In this document: positions 57,766-64,000 of the stretch, piece after piece | How the letters are laid out: every line of letters starts with the position of its first letter | Numbering within the stretch: position 1 is the stretch's first letter | Assembly (NCBI RefSeq): GCF_003369915.1 | Contig: NC_046675.1 | Location: 26,908,001 to 26,972,000 of the forward strand | Source of the DNA: Drosophila miranda | Taxonomy: Eukaryota > Arthropoda > Insecta > Diptera > Drosophilidae | Direction: 5' to 3' | Length of the DNA stretch: 64,000 bases | Notes under the pieces: generated by a model | Told to the model about the DNA's origin: nothing | Seen by the model: only the letters and a program-made list of their open reading frames with translations | Database searches by the model: none | Translations under genes and position numbers: made by a program

Positions 57766-59308
57766 TCCTGAGGCTCGCCTCCACCATTGTTACTTCTAGA
57801 TCGCTGTCAGGGGACTCCGGCTCCTCCCCGACAACGATGTGGCTGAGACCTCTGGCTAGGTCGCTCTCGTCGAACGCGTAGTCGTCCAAGATATCGTCCG
57901 ACATCATGGACGCCGCATCCGACGCCGGGTTGTCTTCCTCGCACGAGGCCCCCTCTTTCGGGATCTCCGGCAGCTCCGGGTCTGGCTCGACCTCCACTTG
58001 CCTGCCCTTGCGATCGGACTTGTAAGTGGATATGGTGACCTTCTTGTAGCCATAATCCACTACACCGTCCGACTTTGCGAGGAGATCAATGGATTCCTCA
58101 TTTAGGACGAGGATAACCTGGCGCCTCTGCCCTTGGATATCCTCCACCTTTGCCACCTTCCAATCGGCTGTAGGAAGGTGGGGGTTGCAGACCTGCAGTA
58201 ACCTGAGGATCTTCTCAGGCTCTGCAGGCTTAGCCGAGACCCACGCTCTGGCTCTCGGGCGACTAGGGACATCTTCCCACTTCACGGCCTCCAGTTTCGC
58301 CCCTGGATAGACCTCTTTTAGGGCCGCCACCGCCTTCATGTAGAGGGCCGCAGAGCGAGCGTCTTGGCAGGCGATGGCTTTCACCTTGCCTTGATGCCAC
58401 CCTGCGTCCTCACACTTTGGCGGTGGTCCGCCGTTCTCCTCCAGTTCCAGTAGGAACCGGTCCTGGAGCTCGTTCTCCACCAGGTGCCACTTATCGCGAG
58501 GGACATGGCCGTCCTCGGCGCCCCTGTCCAGGACACCGATCAGGGTCCTGCCCCTCGCCACCTCAGCGAACGACCGGTTCGTGAGGTGGGTCTTCACCCG
58601 CTTGGCTTGCTGGGCTTGGCCTGGCTGATTTGCGGGGTCCTCCGCTGAGCGTTGCCGCTTGTTGGCGGCCTTGGCTGCGCCCTTTCCGGCTTTGGCTGGC
58701 TGGAACAGTGGAAGGATTGAGCAGGCCCACAGCCTCTGCTCCTTTCCTTCGGCTGACGCCTTGAAGTTCGGGTCTTCGTTGGACAGGATGAAAGCCGCTC
58801 GTCTCCTGTCCTGGTACGACGGCTTTCCACCCCGTGGTGCAGAGACGCTGCCCGCCGGGGCTCCCATGGGTTCTTCGGTCCCGGTGCGCTCACCAGCCGC
58901 GATTACGCTCTGCTTGGCAGCCACCCCGGTATCCGCTTCGCCCTTGGAGCCACCCGACTTGGAAGGACCCGATTGGCTTTTCGGGCCCCCCCTCACTGCG
59001 GCTGCTGCCTGAAGACGGTGGACCGACTCAGTCTCCTTCCCCGTCTTCTTTGGACCCGGTTTCCCAGGCGCTGGTGCAGAGGGATTGGCTTGTCCCTCCG
59101 GTACTTTAGGAGGAGTACCGAGCTCCTTTGCGGCTTTGTTGGTTTTTATTTGTTTTTTTATTTGGCATAGTAGTTCCCACGAGTAGGCGGGAAGGGGATG
59201 GTCACCCGAGGCATAGCCCGCTTGCCCCGGGAAGCCTGATTTAAACTGGAGGTCGGCAGGTATCCAGAGTCCGCATATTAGCGACCGGGCACCCCCCCGG
59301 CCATGCAT
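57725..59308 (-). CDS. LINE ORF1 (Gag-like, DUF4780-type)
   Basis: 527 aa, open throughout. The N-terminal half is basic and Pro/Gly/Lys-rich. From ~270 a folded region matches the DUF4780 family of Drosophila LOA-type elements: ECED-like CEDAGWHQGKVKAIACQD, ARAWVSAKPAEPEKILRLLQ, CNPHLPTADWKVAKVED, VDYGYKKVTIS. An acidic tail follows (DDILDDYAFDESD). No CCHC zinc knuckles, which sets it apart from Jockey and I ORF1 proteins. It should bind element RNA and assemble the RNP. Confidence 0.85.
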   Translation of the reverse strand: MHGRGGARSLICGLWIPADLQFKSGFPGQAGYASGDHPLPAYSWELLCQIKKQIKTNKAAKELGTPPKVPEGQANPSAPAPGKPGPKKTGKETESVHRLQAAAAVRGGPKSQSGPSKSGGSKGEADTGVAAKQSVIAAGERTGTEEPMGAPAGSVSAPRGGKPSYQDRRRAAFILSNEDPNFKASAEGKEQRLWACSILPLFQPAKAGKGAAKAANKRQRSAEDPANQPGQAQQAKRVKTHLTNRSFAEVARGRTLIGVLDRGAEDGHVPRDKWHLVENELQDRFLLELEENGGPPPKCEDAGWHQGKVKAIACQDARSAALYMKAVAALKEVYPGAKLEAVKWEDVPSRPRARAWVSAKPAEPEKILRLLQVCNPHLPTADWKVAKVEDIQGQRRQVILVLNEESIDLLAKSDGVVDYGYKKVTISTYKSDRKGRQVEVEPDPELPEIPKEGASCEEDNPASDAASMMSDDILDDYAFDESDLARGLSHIVVGEEPESPDSDLEVTMVEASLRNVVDAPADKPPPL

Positions 59309-59537
59309 CCCTCGGCATATAACAGTGTCACCTTGGATTGGGGTAATTTCACTGAGAGTTTTCTTCTCTCCGCCCGACTACCATTCGCCAGCATCATAGC
59401 AGAGACATGACCGTGCTAGGACCTGTTTCCAGCCGCCCTCACGGGGAGAGTATAGTCGCACTTCCACCGGTGTGCACAGTTACGGCGGGTGACGGTTCGC
59501 TCGCAACCCTCTGTGTCCTAGGGGGGGGCCCTGGGGG

Positions 59538-59554
59538 GCCCTGGCCCGTTAGGT
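59538..59554 (+). repeat. 17-bp target-site duplication, right copy
   Basis: Identical to 54,005-54,021. The next bases, AAACATG, are original flanking DNA. Confidence 0.9.
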
Positions 59555-62500
59555 AAACATGAATTTACCGGTTATTATTAGCACCTTTCAATCATAATTG
59601 CACCATAGGAGTTGCCCAACTCCGGCACAGGCCCAAGACTAGGACCAGGCCGGGCATAGGCCCAGTTCAATTGTCAACTTCCTATAGTTTCTTTGACAAA
59701 ATCTGTGCATCTACATTTACATTCAAAGGTCAGTCAGCGTCAGCCAGCACTGAGATGATCATGTGTGAAAAGGCTTTGCAGCCAGTGTCGGGCTGGGTCA
59801 ATGGGCAACCGGTAGCATTGTGTGCCTTCTGGAGAACTCCCTGCCCATTGTGGCATGGTCGCATTGTCGCACTCCCGCACGTTTCAATTTGCATTTGACT
59901 TCCCGGGCTGCCGTGGGCGAGCCAAGCCACTTATGTTTCCTAACTTCCCGCCGGGAGTGCTGCAGCTCTTCGCTCCTCTGGGGTTCAATGGCTCAGTTTG
60001 CTGGGCGGATCAAGGCTCGGACCGCTCCTGGGTCCTCTTCTTCGACGGTCTTTGCTTCCTGGTTCGGAGGGAGCGTGCCGGGGCCGGCAATTGTTCCAGA
60101 TTTGCACACATTTCCTTGCACTCGCTTGCACAAATCTTTCAATCCTAAGACGATTTCCTCTTGTAAATCTGTTATAAGCTGCAGAGAATGTCACACGGCC
60201 AATTGAATAATTCCACATTCAATATGCTTCCGAGTTTCTATGAATTTCTATAGTTTCTTTAAATTCAGATTCGAAAAAAAATCTCAACCATAGCAACCAT
60301 AGATATGCAACCATGCAAAGAATGTATTTCGAATAAAATCTTCAATCTATAATGTAACACATTATACATATTTATATAATAGTACATTTTATTCACGAAA
60401 TGAATACCCAGTAGTCAGTAGTGTAGTTTCGGGAGTTTCTTTGTTTAAATTGAATAAGATTTGTCGCCATAAAAAAGGTATGGCAAACAAGTAGTGTTCC
60501 AATCGCGATATTTACTTAATCGGAATTTCCAAACTGAACAGAGAACTACCAACACCCTACGTGGAGAGATGTCCAGGGTATCTGTTGGACATGGGTTGGC
60601 CCAACTTAACTCGGTCGCTCCACTTCTAGCGCCCTCGAAAGTGTTGTAAGCCCGGCAATGGCAATCCGCCTAATCCTGGGCAGGTAAGTAAAATGCTGTT
60701 GTACTTTGCTGGCTGTTTGGTTGGTTGTCGGTAGCCAACGGATCAGCCAGCGCGACTGTGACATTGTTCGAAGGCGAATGTCCGTTAATAATAGAACGAT
60801 TACCCGACGAGGTCAACAATTTCCACACAAACAGACAGGAAGATTGAGGGATAGAGAAGATCCATACGGGGATGTACGTACTATCTGCATGACGATGGAT
60901 GTGAGTGCCCGCATGGATATTCAAATTGAAAAACGCCGCAGGACACACCGGACAAAGGCTTGTCCTCGTCCTTGTTCTCGTCCAATGGCCAGTTGTCAGC
61001 GAATGAGCTGTTGAATGGACTGCTCTACAAGCGGATTATTGGATTTGAGGTTAAGTGCGTTTTCAGTGATTGCAACTAAAACGAAACGAAATTGAAATTT
61101 TCCGACGATTTTCACAACTGTTTTGACTTCGGAAATGCTGCCGCTCTTGTTTCCTCCCCCTCCCCCTAAGCTGAGGCGAGCCGGCGACAAAAAACGCGCC
61201 CGAAACGCACTCTGTGGGCGTGGCCAGCGGAGAACGCCATTGCTCGACCCTGCAGCTGTTCTCACGCGTGCACACACACACACGAACAAATATACACGGA
61301 TGCAGGGCTCTCTCGCCTGCAAGCGAAAGCGAGAGGGAAGACCAGCTGCCGTGGCATGCCCCAAGCAGCGTCGGGCGACTAGCCGCGTGCGCCAAGGCAG
61401 TCGTGTTTGTGTGTGGGAGAGCCGATCGTGCTTCGAGTGGCAGTAACCGCAGCGAGGAATGGAATGGGAAGGGCGCAGGACAAAGCCACTCCGGGGCCCG
61501 GATTGGGGTTGCTTTTGCGGCGAGCCCTTTAATGGACGACCCGCCGTCGGCGTGGCCACCGCGCGCGGTTTCTCCGGCGTTGTGTCACGGGATAAATGTT
61601 AATCGATATCTGTGTGCCGGTGCCTGTGTCCGACATCCTTTTGTTGCCACGCCACTCCATTGTGCCTCCTGGTACCCGAAAAGAGCAGCGTCCGCGTCGC
61701 ATCTTGGCGCGCTAGCCGCAGAAATTGGTCGAGTGCACTCGCTCGAAAAACTAATTTGATTTATGTCTTCTCATTCGAGTGCCGCCTCCCCTCGTTCTCG
61801 TCCTGAGAGTGGTTATTTCAACTCGGGCGAAGGACGCGCAGCTCTGATTCACACCCATATCGCCGACAGATCGTCCAGATTCTGGATACCCCTGCAACAC
61901 CCAGCAAAGCGCCTCCTGATGCCTCCCTTCGGCTGCTGTTTTGGGGGCTCTTGCGTAGTTAATTTGAATTTAGGAGCTCGAAATGGGGACCATTGGTTAA
62001 ACTTGTATAATGAAAAGAAATTTGTATATTTAATGAACTAATTTATATATAAATTGAGGAAAAGGCTTAGAAAATATCGTAAAACATGGCTCTTCCAGAG
62101 TCCTTCAGTATGATCTTCAACATTGTTATTCCTCAGTAACCACTCACTCGTTGTTGTTAGTAGTCAAGTTCATATTTTTCATCACCAGTTAGAGCTATTT
62201 TTTGCACTTTGGACTTTCTTTTACAATAATGCTCTCCAGGCTTATTCTCAAATTAGTACGGAAGAGGTAGTTAAATGTTTTAAAAAGAAAAAATGATTTA
62301 AGACGTGAGTAAATCGATACCGATATATTTTGTATTCCATAATTATGATAAGCATGAAAATAAGGATCTTAAAAAAACGAGGATATACAACTTTATTATT
62401 TGAATATTCATTTTGTCATCCATTGGATATTAAAATGTCCAAAATGTCCTATCTCTAACGTATCTTTCAATATCCCATTGAAACGGATACTATATGGGAA

Positions 62501-64000
62501 TACTCATATTCTTGATTCCCTGCCTAAGTTGGTGTGGATGGTTCAGTGCCGAGAACAGCACAGCATAATGCCCAAGATATACCTGAGACTTCGATGGAAT
62601 GAATGTTAGCGCTAAAGTATTGAACTAGTAATTAAAGTGCAGTTCTTTGAAAAAACTTCAATATAAATGGGAGGTATTTGATTTATACATTACATATTAT
62701 TATTATGTTTAGCGCCGCTCAATACGATATATGTAGTACAGATCTATTGTGCTTCTTGCTGACTGTGATTGTTAGTACAGTCTACAGGTATGTAGGTAAT
62801 GTAGCATTTGATAAAAACCGAGTGGAGGTAAAGTATCCCACTTTTCCACATGCACTCTGCACTTCTTAAGGAATACAGAGATGCCACGATCGCAGTTCCC
62901 AGCGCCGTAAGCCTACTGCAGGTCATTAGAAACAAAAGGGAAATCATTTGCATTAAGTACTTTCGCATTGTTCCTCTGACGCTAATGAATGCAGCGGTTG
63001 TATTGCGGGCTTGCTTGGGTTGGGTTAGGTAGCGGCTTTAATGCGTAGGTGGTTTTAATGCCTGCCATAAAGAGCGGCCTGGAGAGGACATTTCATTCAC
63101 GACTTGAAACGCGGCGGGTCGATGGATTCATATTCATTCATAAACAGGGATTGCCAGGATTCGGATGGGTGTTTATATGGGATCAGGTAGGTAGGTGATA
63201 GCCATAGGGCGAGGTGAGCTGAAGTGAGGGGTGGTGAGGCTGTAAAAGCTTATTTGCGTAGGTTGGCACTTAGTCTTGCAGCCGCCTTGGTTCGCTATGT
63301 GTACTGGGCCTTTCCCCCGGAGGTTCTTTAAGTAATAAGCGATGGAATTTCCACCCATTCGTCTCGGGGACCGAATTTCGCGGCCGAGGCGTCGGCGTCA
63401 TAAACGGCAACCTACCTAGGACAATGCGGCACTCGTAAATGGAAGAAAGGAAGTTATAAAATAATTAAACACGGCCACCGCTACCGCTCGGCCAGTGCCA
63501 GCGATTTCATTCATAGAAAGTCTGCAACCTGATGCCCGGTTCCCGGAGCCCGTAGCCCGGAGCCGCCATCGCCATGCTTAATTAGAGCAAACAGATAGTT
63601 CAGATAAGCATGGGGCGTCACATTCATATTTCGATTAATTAGGGAATTTTACACGCATACGCTAGCTGCTGACACACATGGAGAAGGTGCGGCTCTAGAC
63701 GGCGACACGACGTGCTCGGGGAAACCACATACTTCCTGGCATAGTCGTACTCGTATCCTAACCAAACTTTGGCTCGGAATTGAAACTTGGGAACACCTCG
63801 CACACCTCGACTGTTTGTCTTCCTCCTCGTCAGAGATTAGGCTCTGAGATCGATCGCCATGATGCATATGCATGCGCATACGCCAGTTGGATCGCAAGTC
63901 TCGTTTTAGCCAAGATTAACGTGCGACGGACTCAATCCGCGATCAGATCAGATCAGATCAGGCTGAATACCCGTACATCCGGCTCTGCGGTTAAGTACGC
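59555..64000. other. Intergenic, no supported gene
   Basis: I find no conserved domain or phase-consistent exon set. The GC-rich block at ~61,120-61,960 has several overlapping ORFs but no motif, and may be regulatory or 5' UTR of a gene outside the window. A GATCA tandem tract lies at 63,941-63,961. Confidence 0.35.

Larger units (their letters stand above)
54022..59537 (-). mobile_element. Nearly complete LOA-type non-LTR retrotransposon
   Basis: A 5.5-kb element read on the minus strand: 5' UTR (59,537-59,309), ORF1, ORF2, and a short 3' UTR ending in tandem CCTAA units instead of poly(A). The flanking 17-bp direct repeats are exact. ORF1 carries a DUF4780-type domain. ORF2 has endonuclease, reverse transcriptase and RNase H. 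This combination points to the LOA clade (LOA, Bilbo, baggins); exact family not determined. The intact ends and long open frames indicate a young insertion, with one frameshift in ORF2. Confidence 0.9.

Noticed and set aside
54396-59109. Plus-strand ORFs within the LINE
   Set aside because: Antisense shadows of ORF1 and ORF2.
61063-61759. GC-rich ORFs of up to 187 codons on both strands
   Set aside because: Open frames overlap on both strands, as expected from base composition; no recognisable domain or splice chain.
1-64000. tRNA, rRNA or snRNA genes
   Set aside because: No cloverleaf or box A/B pair and no rRNA-like stretch was recognised by eye; a tRNAscan or Rfam search would be needed to exclude them.

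Overview
The window looks like Drosophila nuclear DNA, probably from the obscura group (pseudoobscura/subobscura-like). The genes are compact, with 54-75 bp introns and fly promoter motifs. They match a set found near the base of arm 3R (Muller element E) in D. melanogaster: tube, Contactin, a sideroflexin, an NCKX-type exchanger, and Get4 and MARCH5 homologues. The obscura assignment is an inference from the style of the dispersed repeats, and no species can be fixed from sequence alone. CDS spans below run from start to stop codon; exon limits are in the evidence and were read by hand from splice sites and reading phase.

Layout. 1-5.0 kb: the end of a plus-strand gene, convergent with a minus-strand folate-ligase-like/RRM gene (MTHFSD family). 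5.0-7.6 kb: dispersed AT-rich repeats and a Tc1-like transposase remnant. 7.6-10.0 kb: a divergent KCTD9-like / Get4 pair. 10.0-12.4 kb: LTR-retroelement debris flanked by an inverted, nearly identical copy of the Get4 3' end. 13.2-14.5 kb: MARCH5-like mitochondrial E3 ligase. 17.5-20.4 kb: a small two-exon gene with a PRR15-type motif. 21.0-22.2 kb: TMEM129-like ER E3 ligase. 23.3-24.7 kb: tube (Toll pathway adaptor). 25-28 kb: repeats and a Jockey-type remnant. 28.4-33.0 kb: Contactin. 36.4-37.6 kb: sideroflexin. 42.8-45.2 kb: K+-dependent Na+/Ca2+ exchanger. 45-64 kb: gene-poor DNA carrying one nearly complete LOA-type non-LTR retrotransposon (54.0-59.5 kb) with a 17-bp target-site duplication.

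The genes form no operon or single pathway. Two encode membrane E3 ligases (MARCH5- and TMEM129-like), Get4 serves tail-anchored protein insertion, Tube serves innate immunity and dorsal-ventral patterning, and Contactin serves septate junctions. Several housekeeping promoters share one arrangement: an Ohler motif 1 (M1BP-type) site followed by an array of Ohler motif 6 sites. That block is embedded in a dispersed repeat with at least six copies here. The most unusual structure is the ~680-bp inverted repeat of Get4 around a retroelement, which could encode a hairpin RNA.
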